Below the pieces are notes generated by a model. That model was given only the letters and a program-made list of their open reading frames with translations, was not told the origin of the DNA and did no database searches. Shown one piece after another: positions 1 through 9,931 of a stretch of DNA of 64,000 nt. The translations under genes and the position numbers were made by a program. The stretch lies in NCBI GenBank assembly GCA_942492905.1, contig OW818657.1, positions 4,836,001 to 4,900,000 of the forward strand, given 5' to 3'. The DNA is from CAIZWU01 sp942492905 (lineage in GTDB: Bacteria; Verrucomicrobiota; Verrucomicrobiia; Verrucomicrobiales; V1-33). The first letter of the stretch is position 1. Each line of letters opens with the position of its first letter.

Positions 1-2016
1 GTATTGGCTGACCCGGCCCAGACTGCGGGTGCGCACCGTCTCCAGTTGTTTCGGATTGAAGATTTCCGCCATTTCCTTTTCCGCCAGCAAGGCCAGCGGA
101 ATGGTGTTGTAGTAGGATTGGAACTGCCAACCCGGTGAAAAGAAGTTGGAGATTTCAGTCTCGTAGGTGTTGATCACCGCATCCACTTTCTGCAGCAGCG
201 ATTCGCGTTTCTCCGGGGGCAATACCAGGTATTTTTCGACCTCCGTCACCACCAGGGCACTGGTGGCCCGCTGCTGCCAGTCCTCCCGGGCTTTGCCTTC
301 CTGTTTCCATAACTCCAACTGCGGAGCGGTGAGGAGCCGCTGGAGCGCGGCGGTCCAGATCCGGGGTTCCACCTTTTTGCGGGCTTCCTGGAAACGGGGC
401 ATCGACAGCGCCTTCAGCCGGGCGGGAATGTCCCCCGGTTTCACCCCCTTCATCTGCTGGACGACATATTGATCCAGATTATTGACCGGATCCTTGATGG
501 TTTGCATGGCGGCGCCTTTGCCGGCGGTGCGCAGCAGGACCACCGTCTCCGGCGACAGCGACACCACCCGGGCAATGTCATCCACCCGGGCATCCATCCG
601 GCTGATCGCCCGCTGCTGGATGCGTCCCACTTCCGAGGACAAGGTCAGGGCAATCAGCCGGCCCGCTTCGTTTTCGTCGATCGCTTCCGCAGGTTTCCCG
701 GGAACGGCGGCGGTATTCCTGACACTGTAGCGGTTGTTTTCCGGCAGGTCGGCCGGAGTCATGGCCTGCCACCGCCGCAGCTGGGCGGGATCCAGCAGGG
801 CGGCGAGGGCGGACTCCGGGATTTCAAGGATTTTCGTCAGGATCTGTCCGGCATCCAACGAGGTGTAGCTTTCCACCGGGGGGGATTCGAAAAATTGCTT
901 GGGAAGCGACCGCATCAGCGGGCGGCCCAGTTCCAGCAGTTTTTCCCGCTGGCTGCCGCTCAGCCCGATCATGGTATCAATCTGGGAAATAATCGTCATC
1001 GCCAGCGCCCCCGCCCGGCGGTCCTTCACGCCCTGCAGCCCTTCCCGGATGGCTTCCTGCTCCGGGACCGTCAGGATCGTCTGACGGGCCGTTTTCCAGA
1101 TGGCCTGTTCCTGCGGCCGGTTCCTCGGCTCCGCCGGGTCCACGGCCGGTTCGCCGCGGTTCTTGGAAAATAGCTTGAGGGTTCTTTCATCCATTTCCAC
1201 CAAGCGGTTTTCGGCCCGTTTCCTCCAGTCCTGCAAAGTGGCCTTCCGGGCCTCCTCCGCCGCGGCGCGCAGGGCCTTCTGCCGGGTCTCATCCACCTCA
1301 CGGTGTTGCAGGATCTGCTCCATCTCGTCGTCCATGATGCTGGAAAACAACTCCCCGGCCTTGAACTCGGCATCCGCCAGATACCCCTCCATTTCCGCCA
1401 GCACCCGTTTCCGCTGTTCCGCCGCCTCTACCTCCATCGCGGCATGATACTCCGGGGTCAGGATCGCTTTCAGCCCCTCCTTCCAGACGACGGTATGCGT
1501 CGGGGCAATCGCCACCAGGCCGGCCGAGTTTCCCACAAATTGTTCGGGTTTCCAACCCTTGAGGACGGCTCCGGGATCGCCGGACTGCACCAGATAAGGC
1601 GCGTAGCGCAGCGCGAACTGGTCTTCCCAGGCCTTCATGGATTCATCGACCGCCGCCGTGGCCAGCGCCTTGAGCCTGGTGGAGACGGCTTCGTCCAGTT
1701 TGGCTTTTTCCTGCAATTCCTGCGCGGTTTTTTCCATGTCCGGCTGGAGTTGCAGGCGGCGCTGTGCTGCCACTTTGGACGTGAATTCCGCAAAATCCTT
1801 CCGGACCGCTTCCGGCAGGAGATTCGCCCCGAGCTTCTCCGCCTCCTTTTCCTCCTTCTCTTTTTCGGCAGCCGCCTGCGCAGCCGGAAAAGCGGGCACC
1901 TCCACCTTCAATTCCACCGCTTTGCCTTCCAGCAAATCGACCGCCTCATCCCCCTGCCCTGCGGGCATGGAGAGCAACAGGGCGGTGCACCCTATCCAGA
2001 TCCTGGTTTTCCTCAT
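1..2016 (-). CDS. Secreted or periplasmic protein of unknown function, 3' end outside window
   Basis: The minus-strand frame stays open from an ATG at 2016 to the left edge, giving at least 672 codons, so the C-terminus is missing. The first residues (MRKTRIWIGCTALLLSMPAG) look like a signal peptide. The rest is hydrophilic and rich in Glu, Lys and Ala (for example around residues 45-130), which suggests long helical or coiled-coil stretches. I recognise no catalytic motif. The start codon overlaps the stop of the upstream DUF4175-like gene as ATGA, so the two are translationally coupled and this is the last visible gene of the moxR-type operon. Its role is unknown; export and co-transcription suggest it works with the membrane VWA proteins. 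Confidence 0.75.
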   Translation of the reverse strand, partial: MRKTRIWIGCTALLLSMPAGQGDEAVDLLEGKAVELKVEVPAFPAAQAAAEKEKEEKEAEKLGANLLPEAVRKDFAEFTSKVAAQRRLQLQPDMEKTAQELQEKAKLDEAVSTRLKALATAAVDESMKAWEDQFALRYAPYLVQSGDPGAVLKGWKPEQFVGNSAGLVAIAPTHTVVWKEGLKAILTPEYHAAMEVEAAEQRKRVLAEMEGYLADAEFKAGELFSSIMDDEMEQILQHREVDETRQKALRAAAEEARKATLQDWRKRAENRLVEMDERTLKLFSKNRGEPAVDPAEPRNRPQEQAIWKTARQTILTVPEQEAIREGLQGVKDRRAGALAMTIISQIDTMIGLSGSQREKLLELGRPLMRSLPKQFFESPPVESYTSLDAGQILTKILEIPESALAALLDPAQLRRWQAMTPADLPENNRYSVRNTAAVPGKPAEAIDENEAGRLIALTLSSEVGRIQQRAISRMDARVDDIARVVSLSPETVVLLRTAGKGAAMQTIKDPVNNLDQYVVQQMKGVKPGDIPARLKALSMPRFQEARKKVEPRIWTAALQRLLTAPQLELWKQEGKAREDWQQRATSALVVTEVEKYLVLPPEKRESLLQKVDAVINTYETEISNFFSPGWQFQSYYNTIPLALLAEKEMAEIFNPKQLETVRTRSLGRVSQY

Positions 2017-5000
2017 GGGGTGCCGCGGGTTCCTTCCAGGTTGCTGAAATAAGCGTCCAGCCCGCTCTTGAATTCCTCGGGGAATTCACGGCCCGCACGG
2101 CCGGTGGCCTGACCGACAGGACGGGCACTGACCACGCTGTTGGCATCAGAACCCGGCCCCAGATCGGCCAAGGCCGCAGAGCCTACTCCGACTCCGCCTT
2201 TGCCTCCGCCGGGGCTTCCCCCGCCTCCGCCGCCACCATTCGGATTCTGCCGTTTGGTCTGCAGCAGCAGCTCGATGGCTTCAGTTTCCGCAGCGATGGC
2301 GCGGGCGCCGGTCTCGGGGGCTTTGAGAATTCCCACGGTCTCGCCCATGACCTGCACCACTGCGGTCAGCAGCTTCATTTCCTTGGCGAATTTCTGTTCC
2401 CCTTCCGGCAAGGCGGCGATGTCTTCCATGGCCCCTTCGGTGTGAGTGGCGATCCGTTCCTGCTCGGCCGCCAGTTTGCCGGTGCGCGAGACGTATTCCG
2501 GACGTTCAATGGCTTGCGCGGCGTTTTCCAACTCGCGGGTTTCGTCGCGCAATTTCATTTCATCGCGCAGGGCCTGCATGACTTTCAGGACGATCTCCGG
2601 CGGCAGACTGTCGGCACTGCAGGAGGAGCAGTTGGAGCACTTGCCGGCCGCCACCATTTCCTCCGCCCAGCGGTCCATGGTATCGGCCCAGAACTCCGCC
2701 CCGTGCAGGGCGGTGCCGCTCAGGTTTCCGGCAGCCCGTTCGCCGACACGGCCGAGCTCCTGCACCACTTTGGTCTGTTTCATTTCGCCGAGGACTTTCT
2801 TGAAATGCTGGTCCGGTTTGCGTTGGAAATAAGCCTCCAGATCACTCTGAATCACCTGCACCTGACTGCTCTGTTCCTTGGCTTTCCGGAAGGCTTCCGG
2901 CGCAAAGGCGGTGACGAAAACCGCTTCCGGTTGCGGGACGGGCTCCTTATCCTTGCCGGCAGGCGGGGCATTCCCGGACTCCTTCACGATTTCCTCTTTG
3001 GGCGCAGCGGCAGCACTTTCCTTCCCGCCATTTTCCGGCACCGCAGCCACCGGATTGACCGTTTCCCTGACAATCCCAAAGGCATCGAGCGTTTTCTGAC
3101 TGATCCCGGAGGCGAGGGTGGTCTGTTCCCGCGAGGCGGCCTTGAAGCGTTTCACGAAGGTGCTGGCTTCCAGGCTGGCGAGAATTTCCGTGAGCTGATC
3201 GGAGACCCGGGCGAACTCCGCCAACAATTCCTTCTGTCCATTGACCCCGGCTTCCAGCGGCTGCTGGGCGGAAGATTCCGCGGGCGGCGGATCCGACGGT
3301 TTTTGGCCAGGCGCGGCGGCGATGGAATTTGTTGGCAGTGAAAGTTTGCCGGCCCCGGGAGGCTTCGGCGCTCCGGCCGCAGGCGGGGTTGCTTCCGGCT
3401 GGTTCATGGTGCTTTCCGTCAGTTTGAGGGAAGGCGCGGGGTCTTTCGGTTTGGCGTCAGGATCCACCGGGGCCGCCGGGCCTGCCGCAGCGGGAGGCGG
3501 GGTTCCCTGCGCGATGGTGGGAGCGGAAGGGCCACTCTTGGCATCGCCTGGTTTTCCGTCAGGATTTTCTCCCGGGGTGGCGGCCTGACCTGGTTTTGCC
3601 TCCCCGGCCGGAGCGGCGCCATCTGCGGGTTTGCCGGCTTCACTGCTGCCGGCCTGCGCCAGTTTCCCGTCGGCCTTGGCATCGGCGGATTGCTTCAGCA
3701 GACCGGCCACGTCGGGCATCCGGTTGGCGGCAATGTCCTGGAGCGATTTCAGCATGGTGGCCCACGATTCCAAGCGGGGCGCGTCGAACTCGGAATTTTT
3801 GGTGGCCTGTTCCACAAGGTGCCGTCCGGATTCGTTCAAGGAAGTCAGCCGGGCCGCATTGGCGTTTTCCGCGCTGGATTGCTGCGCCACGCGCCGGCGG
3901 TTTTCCGGACGGTCCAGTTCCACCGCGGAAAGATTCCGCAATTCCTTGTTGGTCTGATGCAGCTGCTGCTCGCGCTCATACGTTTCGCGGGCGGCCTCCA
4001 GCCATTTGCCCATCTGCTGGGTGACCCACAGAGCGTGGTCGGTCTGGCTCAGCACATGCAGGACAAAGGAAGCGCTGCGGCTGGCGTCGCGGCCCTCCAG
4101 GTAATCCTCCGCTGACGCCCGGATCTCCAAGGTCTGCGGCGCAATGCCTTCGCGGGTGGCGCAGAAGGTAGCGCGCGATTCCATCTGTTTGGTTTCCGGA
4201 GCCCCGGCGGCAATGGTTTTGCGCCCTTGGACTTTCGTGGCAGCGGGCTGGTTGCCGTCCGGCACGCTCTTCCATTCGAGGCCCAGCTGACGCAGGCCAA
4301 AATCATCGCTGGCGCTGACTTCGAAAACCACCACTTCGGATTCGAGCACCACCTGCTCTTGGGTTTCGCGCCGCGCCGTGATCCGGGGGACTTCATCTTG
4401 GGCTGGCAGCACCTGCAGCACCAGCGGAACGCGGGCGGTCAGGCCCAGGGAATCCTTCCACGTGAACGTCACCTCGCGGGCGCCATCGACCGGCTGGGCA
4501 TCACTGACCAGACTGCCGTGCTGCATGGTGGCGGGCTTCCCGTCGATTTGGGCCTGGACCAGTTCGCGGCTGGCGGTAGCCTCGAAAGTGGCCTGCGCGC
4601 CTTTGAGCAGGGTGACCGCTCCACCGCGCACCTCGGTGACCGGTTCGGTTTTATATTGCAGATACTCCGGAAGTTTAAGCCGGACCTTCAGGGCGGTCAG
4701 TTCCGGCCGGGACCGCGGTTCAAGGCGGATTGTTTGCCGCACGTCCCCGACTTTGATCAGCAGGTCACTGTCCTGTTTCTGTGGTGCAAACGATAAGAGA
4801 TAAGCGGAATCCGCCCGTGGCACATTGACCTCCGGCTGTCCGGTGATCCGGCCGAGCGCGGTGTCCGGCTTCCACCGGGTGTCCCCGGCCAGCTGCACCG
4901 GCAGGGTGAAGGGCTCCGCCACCGGGATGATCAACGGATTGGGCAAAGGCTCCGTGCGGGCGAAAGTGAAACGTTCGGTGTTTTTCCACGGCATCAGCCA

Positions 5001-5549
5001 CCGCGTCAGGGCATTGAGCGCCGCCTCATTGATGCCCACAAATCCAGCCACAATCAAAGCAGCAGAACCCGCCGCCGCCCACGCCCACTGACGGTGTTTG
5101 GCATGGGGCACGGCTCCGGAAAAATCCTGGTCCTTCACCGCCTCATCGGCTTGGGCCATGGCCGCCTGGACCAAACGCTCGCTCCGGCCGGAAACGGCGC
5201 TGTCCTGTTTCGCCAATTCAACAATGCCCAGCAGCTGGTCGCCGAGGCGCGGGAATTTCCACCGCAGCAGCCTTGCCGCGTCTTCGAGCCGGCGTTGCCG
5301 CCACACCCAGCGATGCCATTGCAGCGGCAGGCCGATGCCCGGCACCGCAGCGCCCAGAGCCAACAGGGTGCCGCGCAGCCATGGGGGCGTTTCCATGAAG
5401 CGGTCGAGCACCAGCACCACCAGATAGGACAGCGCGAGACCGGTGAGGGCGGCGAGGAGGCCCTCCGTCAGCTTCACCAGCCAGACCCGGCGGCGGAAGT
5501 CGGACAGCTTGGAGGACAGAACCGGCGGAAGAGGAAGATGACCATTCAT
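2013..5549 (-). CDS. DUF4175-like large membrane protein of the moxR operon
   Basis: A protein of 1178 residues from the ATG at 5549; a TTG at 5576 is also in frame but less likely. Two hydrophobic segments near residues 25-50 and 60-75 and a third near 160-185 precede a long extracytoplasmic part. A low-complexity Ala/Pro/Gly/Lys linker lies at roughly residues 640-780. A CxxCxxC cluster (CSNCSSC) sits near residue 970, and a Gly-rich tract precedes a conserved-looking C-terminal helix. This architecture resembles the DUF4175-type giant proteins found downstream of MoxR/DUF58/VWA genes in Planctomycetes and Verrucomicrobia. The function is unknown. The CxxCxxC could bind metal or form disulfides (inference). 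The gene ends with an ATGA overlap onto the next gene. Confidence 0.75.
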   Translation of the reverse strand: MNGHLPLPPVLSSKLSDFRRRVWLVKLTEGLLAALTGLALSYLVVLVLDRFMETPPWLRGTLLALGAAVPGIGLPLQWHRWVWRQRRLEDAARLLRWKFPRLGDQLLGIVELAKQDSAVSGRSERLVQAAMAQADEAVKDQDFSGAVPHAKHRQWAWAAAGSAALIVAGFVGINEAALNALTRWLMPWKNTERFTFARTEPLPNPLIIPVAEPFTLPVQLAGDTRWKPDTALGRITGQPEVNVPRADSAYLLSFAPQKQDSDLLIKVGDVRQTIRLEPRSRPELTALKVRLKLPEYLQYKTEPVTEVRGGAVTLLKGAQATFEATASRELVQAQIDGKPATMQHGSLVSDAQPVDGAREVTFTWKDSLGLTARVPLVLQVLPAQDEVPRITARRETQEQVVLESEVVVFEVSASDDFGLRQLGLEWKSVPDGNQPAATKVQGRKTIAAGAPETKQMESRATFCATREGIAPQTLEIRASAEDYLEGRDASRSASFVLHVLSQTDHALWVTQQMGKWLEAARETYEREQQLHQTNKELRNLSAVELDRPENRRRVAQQSSAENANAARLTSLNESGRHLVEQATKNSEFDAPRLESWATMLKSLQDIAANRMPDVAGLLKQSADAKADGKLAQAGSSEAGKPADGAAPAGEAKPGQAATPGENPDGKPGDAKSGPSAPTIAQGTPPPAAAGPAAPVDPDAKPKDPAPSLKLTESTMNQPEATPPAAGAPKPPGAGKLSLPTNSIAAAPGQKPSDPPPAESSAQQPLEAGVNGQKELLAEFARVSDQLTEILASLEASTFVKRFKAASREQTTLASGISQKTLDAFGIVRETVNPVAAVPENGGKESAAAAPKEEIVKESGNAPPAGKDKEPVPQPEAVFVTAFAPEAFRKAKEQSSQVQVIQSDLEAYFQRKPDQHFKKVLGEMKQTKVVQELGRVGERAAGNLSGTALHGAEFWADTMDRWAEEMVAAGKCSNCSSCSADSLPPEIVLKVMQALRDEMKLRDETRELENAAQAIERPEYVSRTGKLAAEQERIATHTEGAMEDIAALPEGEQKFAKEMKLLTAVVQVMGETVGILKAPETGARAIAAETEAIELLLQTKRQNPNGGGGGGGSPGGGKGGVGVGSAALADLGPGSDANSVVSARPVGQATGRAGREFPEEFKSGLDAYFSNLEGTRGTP

Positions 5550-5666
5550 GACGCGCGTGGGTTGGGATTGGACCAATCAGCGGCGGTTCCGTTGGAAACC
5601 GGTCCACAGAAACGGCAGCAGGGAGAAGTTGACAGGGTTTGGGAAAACAGAAACAAAAAAATTACG

Positions 5667-7871
5667 TCAGAATACCCCGGCCGCTTTCCGGCCAATCCAG
5701 AAGACGGAGAGGAGCAGAATCAGCGAACCGGCCCAGGCCGGGTGGGCCCAGAGCGGAAGGCGGCGCTCCGTCATTTCGGGAGCCGGCAGGGCCGTGATGG
5801 CGGCCACCACCTCGGCGGGCGCAGCGGAGGCGATGAATTGCCCGCGGGTGAGCTGGGCGATTTCGCGCAGCACTTCCGGACGGGCGGGCTGACCGCGTTT
5901 TTCCTTGCGGGTGCCCTGCACCGATATCGTGGTTTCCAGCGCAGTTCCCGCCTCCGCACAGCTCAGACGGATTTTATAATCGCCGGGCTCGGTGGGCGTG
6001 AAGACGCCGGTGAACAACCCCCAGGCCTCCTCGCCGGCGGGCAAAAGGCGGACCGAGGACGGTTTGCCGGAAGCAGACAGGATTTCGGCGACCACCACTC
6101 CGCTGCGCAGCGGCTCGCCGGTCAGGCTCACCACGTTGGCATTGAGGGTCAGGGTGCCGCCGGTGCGGGGCCGGTCGGGGGCGAAGAAGAGACGCATTTT
6201 TTCACCCTGCGCCATGTTGCGCTGATAGGCCATCCAGCGGGCCACCTGCCCCCAGAACCGGTAATGATATTTGTCCTCCACGCCGCGGCGCCAGCGCCAG
6301 GCGCCGTCCGACCCCATGTAAAGAATCTTGCCCGCGCCGAAGGTGCGGGTGACGATGAGAGGCACGCGCCCGAATTGATTGGTCTCGGTGGCATGGGTGG
6401 CGAGGACTTCCGTGCCCGCCTTGGCGCGCAGGGCCGGCGCATACCACTGGAATCCGGGGAGGGTGGACCACGCCCGGGCGCTGGCTTCGGCGGTGTCCTC
6501 CAGTTTCGTCAGGAGGCTTTCCGTCCCGGCATCGGTCAGGGTATAACGTCCCGGAGCCACCGTGCCCCACCCGCGCGGCTGGGCCTCGTCCCACACCACC
6601 GGCAACAATTCCCCCAGGCTGCTGCCCGGCAGCGAGGCGTTGTAGCCTCTCAGCCCCGGCAGGAAGACCAGCCCACTCGCCTGGTCGCGCACCAGCTTGG
6701 CGAGGGAAGCGCAGTGTTCCGCAGTCAGCTGGCCTTTTTCAATGCCGACGTCCCCGAGGATCACCACATCATATTTGGTCAGTTCCTCGTCCTTGGGAAA
6801 GGCACTCAGATACCCCCGGCCGGCCCCTGGTTTTCCCAGATCGGGCTGGAAGAGCAGCGTGTTCACCTCCACTCCGGGATCGCGCTCGAGGGCATTGCGC
6901 AGGTAGCGGTATTCCCAGCGGGGATAACTTTCCACCACAAGGACCCGGAGCTGTTCCTGACGGATATCCAGATCGGCTTCGATTTTGTTGTTATCCGGAT
7001 TGCGTTCTCCGCCGGTGGGGGGCACCGCGAGAGTCAGATGCACTTTGCCGGGAGCGCCCGGTTTCCAGATGATGGCGTCCTGGAGGCGCCCCATGGCCGG
7101 CAGGGTGAATTCCTGACGGATTTCCTCGCCGCCCGAAGTGGTTATGGTAACGACAATCGGTTCCTCGCGAGGCAGGGCGGAATCGATCGAAAAGGGAATC
7201 CGCAGCGGTTTGCCGGCGACCGCGAAGGTAGGCACATCGAAGCTGACCATTTCCACGTCCGGCAGGCGGGTGTCGGCCCCCATCGGCACCGCAAACACCG
7301 GCACGCCTTTCATGCGCAGCCGGATCGCTGCCGCCGAAGGAGCCAGTCCGGTATTCCAGTCGCCATCCGAAGCCAGCACCACTGCCGCCAGCCGGGGCTG
7401 CTGCTCCAGCAGACGCAGCAGCGCACCATGCAGATCGGTCGCTTCCGCCGGGGGATTTTCCGACGACGAAAAGGGTTCCATCACCACATCCATCCGCTCC
7501 GCGAGGGGTTTCCAGAGGGCTGGATCCACCAACGGGGCTGCCACTTCCAGACGGGTCCGGGCTTCGCCCGCCGGATGGTCAGGATTCAATCCGTCCCTCG
7601 TTTCCATGCTGCCCGAAAGATCATGCAACACCGCCACGAGGGGTTTGGTCTGGGGCAGGAAGGTTTCGCGCCATTCCGGCTGGTTCAGGGTGATAGCGAT
7701 GCCCACCGCCACCAGCACCCGCAGCAGCTCCAGCCACCCGATGGATTTCCGCCACCCGCTGCGCCGCCAGGCCAGCCAGGCCAGGACGATCACAAGCAGC
7801 ACGAAGAGCACCGCCCCGGCCACCGAGAGCGGAGTCGCTGTAAAGACAAGTTCGCTGGTGGAGGGTTTCAT
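5667..7871 (-). CDS. Membrane protein with VWA domain and glutamine-amidotransferase-like fold
   Basis: A protein of 734 residues. Two N-terminal membrane helices (about 12-35 and 44-63) are followed by a VWA domain whose MIDAS motif DLSGSM begins at D84. The middle region (VVESYPRWEYRYLRNAL and following) resembles the class-I glutamine-amidotransferase-like domain found in planctomycete/verrucomicrobial VWA proteins. A last membrane helix lies close to the C-terminus, so most of the protein faces the periplasm. The ATG at 7871 overlaps the previous stop as ATGA, which decides the start. About 117 bases without a gene separate it from the next gene. It is probably a partner of the MoxR chaperone, which typically acts on VWA proteins (family knowledge); its own activity is unknown. 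Confidence 0.85.
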   Translation of the reverse strand: MKPSTSELVFTATPLSVAGAVLFVLLVIVLAWLAWRRSGWRKSIGWLELLRVLVAVGIAITLNQPEWRETFLPQTKPLVAVLHDLSGSMETRDGLNPDHPAGEARTRLEVAAPLVDPALWKPLAERMDVVMEPFSSSENPPAEATDLHGALLRLLEQQPRLAAVVLASDGDWNTGLAPSAAAIRLRMKGVPVFAVPMGADTRLPDVEMVSFDVPTFAVAGKPLRIPFSIDSALPREEPIVVTITTSGGEEIRQEFTLPAMGRLQDAIIWKPGAPGKVHLTLAVPPTGGERNPDNNKIEADLDIRQEQLRVLVVESYPRWEYRYLRNALERDPGVEVNTLLFQPDLGKPGAGRGYLSAFPKDEELTKYDVVILGDVGIEKGQLTAEHCASLAKLVRDQASGLVFLPGLRGYNASLPGSSLGELLPVVWDEAQPRGWGTVAPGRYTLTDAGTESLLTKLEDTAEASARAWSTLPGFQWYAPALRAKAGTEVLATHATETNQFGRVPLIVTRTFGAGKILYMGSDGAWRWRRGVEDKYHYRFWGQVARWMAYQRNMAQGEKMRLFFAPDRPRTGGTLTLNANVVSLTGEPLRSGVVVAEILSASGKPSSVRLLPAGEEAWGLFTGVFTPTEPGDYKIRLSCAEAGTALETTISVQGTRKEKRGQPARPEVLREIAQLTRGQFIASAAPAEVVAAITALPAPEMTERRLPLWAHPAWAGSLILLLSVFWIGRKAAGVF

Positions 7872-9922
7872 GCAGGTTGTTTTCCAGAATCCCCGGCCTG
7901 CGACACCGGCCTTCGGTCCGGCAGGCAAAGCAGCGCCTCCAGCACCAGGGCAGCGGCCATCAGCATCAGGAAAGTGCGCCAGACTTCACTGGTCAGGCTT
8001 TTTTCGTTGCCGAGGGTGCGCTCCAGCAAGCGCCAGTCGAGGCCGGCAAACAGTTCGTCCAACGTCGCCCGGCTGACCACCGGCAGGGCATCCTCGGTGG
8101 CCGGACGGTTCAAGGCCACCAACAATTCCGGCTGGCCCGCCACCGCGGCCGGCTGCTTCAGCACCCCGGCGCGCAAGGCACGATCGGCGGGCAACACCGC
8201 CCCGGCCTCCTCCACATCCAGCCGGGACCACGCCGCGGGGTCTTCCCCCAACACGCCAGCCGCCGCGACCCGTTGCCGGGCATTGCCCAGCGAGGCTCCG
8301 CCCTCCTGCAAAGTCCGGTGCAACAGGGCAAACAACACCACGCCATCTCGCGCCAGAGTGGATGCTCCTGCTCCGGGCAGAGTCGTCAGGAAATACACCC
8401 CACCGCCCCCATCGCGGGCCGCCTGGACGAGCAGGGGAGCTTGGCCCTCACGCTCGCCGAGCCGGGCCAGCGGGATGAATTCACCTTCCAGACCACACCA
8501 GCGCTGGACTTCGGTTTCCCCCACCGGCAAGGCCGGCCCCGCACGGGTGCCGGCGAGGAGCCCGGCATCGCTGCGCCACCAGGCCACGAGGGTGGGCGGG
8601 CTGCCAGCGGCGGTTTTCCAGGTCGTCCAGCGCAGGCCGGAAAAGGCGCCCTCACCTGGCGATTCCGGAGGAAGGAAAAGCAGGCTGCGCCCGGCCCGGG
8701 CATGGGCCTCGAGTTGCTGGATCATCACCGGATCCTTGTCAGGCAAGGCCGCCTGCCAGACGATCAACCCCGTCTCGTCCCAGACAATTTCCGCGGCCCG
8801 CGCGGGAGGCAGGACGAGGGCTTCATATTTCCGCGAAGCATCCGCCGGCGCCGTCAGGGCCGCCTGCAGGGGGCCAGACACCTCCGGGGTATCGCTGACA
8901 ATGACCGATTTCAGCGGCGGCGGGTCATCAAACACAAAATACGAAACATTGTCCGCCGGAGTGGTATCGGCCGGCAATTCCACCCGTCCCCATCCCCGGC
9001 CGGTGGTTTTATCGATAGGAATGGCCAATCCCTGGAGCAGCACCTGACTGCCTTTCAGCTCCGCATTGATGGTGCTGCTGACACCATTCACCACCACCCG
9101 CAGCGGCACCGCTACCGGTTCGGACACGGGCTCCCCGCGCGTCAGCCGGATGTCGAGCAACAACTCGGTCTTCTCCGCGGTGCCACGGCGCACCACCGGC
9201 CCGGCCTCGACCGCCAGATCCGTGGTGGGGGTTTCCGGATAGGCCAGCACCTGGAAACGCACCGCCGGCAACGTGGCAAAAGCGCCGCGCAGCGCACTCC
9301 AGCGTCCCCCGGCCGCATCCCAGTCGGATTGCCGGAGGTCGCTCACCAGCCAGACATCGGTGCGGCCGGTTTGATTGGTGGTGATATAATCCAAGGCCCC
9401 CTGGAGCAACGCCGGCACATCGGCCGCGGTGTCGGTGGGGCCGGTCTGCGGCAGATCAATCAACGCCGCGGCTTTTTCCAGGGCCACCGGCTGCAGGGTG
9501 GCGCTGTCGATCAGGACCAATTTGGACCGGGTGCCATACGCGTCCTGGATGGCCGCGGTCAGATTCCGCAGCCCGGCGAGGCGTTTGCTGGTGCCGGTGG
9601 TGAGGAGTTGCTGCTCCATCGAGGCACTGCGGTCGAGGAGGATGATCACCGAATCCGGAGCCCCGCCGGTCAGGCCCAGCAGACCGCCCGCCAGCGGCCG
9701 CCCAATCATGAAAATCAGCGCGGCCACGGCGAGGACCCGGAAGGCGAGAATCAGATATTGTTTGAGCTTCGACAGCCCCTTGTTCATCCGCTGGGCGGCC
9801 TGGAGAAACATCATGGCCGCCCACTTCACCTGACGCCGCCGCATCAGGTGAATCAGATGGATCACCACCGGCACGAGGGCCAGCGGCAGTCCGATCAGGA
9901 GAATGGGAGCGAGGAAACTCAT
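7868..9922 (-). CDS. BatA-like membrane VWA protein
   Basis: A protein of 684 residues with the typical BatA N-terminus: a first helix at about 5-25, then MRRRQVKWAAMMFL, and a second helix near 57-76. The VWA MIDAS motif DRSASM starts at D97. A long beta-rich periplasmic part follows, with a membrane helix near the C-terminus (VWRTFLMLMAAALVLEALL). In other bacteria BatA-type proteins belong to MoxR operons linked to envelope stress or aerotolerance. It is nine bases downstream of the DUF58 gene and overlaps the next gene by ATGA, so the cluster is one operon. Confidence 0.88.
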   Translation of the reverse strand: MSFLAPILLIGLPLALVPVVIHLIHLMRRRQVKWAAMMFLQAAQRMNKGLSKLKQYLILAFRVLAVAALIFMIGRPLAGGLLGLTGGAPDSVIILLDRSASMEQQLLTTGTSKRLAGLRNLTAAIQDAYGTRSKLVLIDSATLQPVALEKAAALIDLPQTGPTDTAADVPALLQGALDYITTNQTGRTDVWLVSDLRQSDWDAAGGRWSALRGAFATLPAVRFQVLAYPETPTTDLAVEAGPVVRRGTAEKTELLLDIRLTRGEPVSEPVAVPLRVVVNGVSSTINAELKGSQVLLQGLAIPIDKTTGRGWGRVELPADTTPADNVSYFVFDDPPPLKSVIVSDTPEVSGPLQAALTAPADASRKYEALVLPPARAAEIVWDETGLIVWQAALPDKDPVMIQQLEAHARAGRSLLFLPPESPGEGAFSGLRWTTWKTAAGSPPTLVAWWRSDAGLLAGTRAGPALPVGETEVQRWCGLEGEFIPLARLGEREGQAPLLVQAARDGGGGVYFLTTLPGAGASTLARDGVVLFALLHRTLQEGGASLGNARQRVAAAGVLGEDPAAWSRLDVEEAGAVLPADRALRAGVLKQPAAVAGQPELLVALNRPATEDALPVVSRATLDELFAGLDWRLLERTLGNEKSLTSEVWRTFLMLMAAALVLEALLCLPDRRPVSQAGDSGKQPA

Positions 9923-9931
9923 GTGACAGGG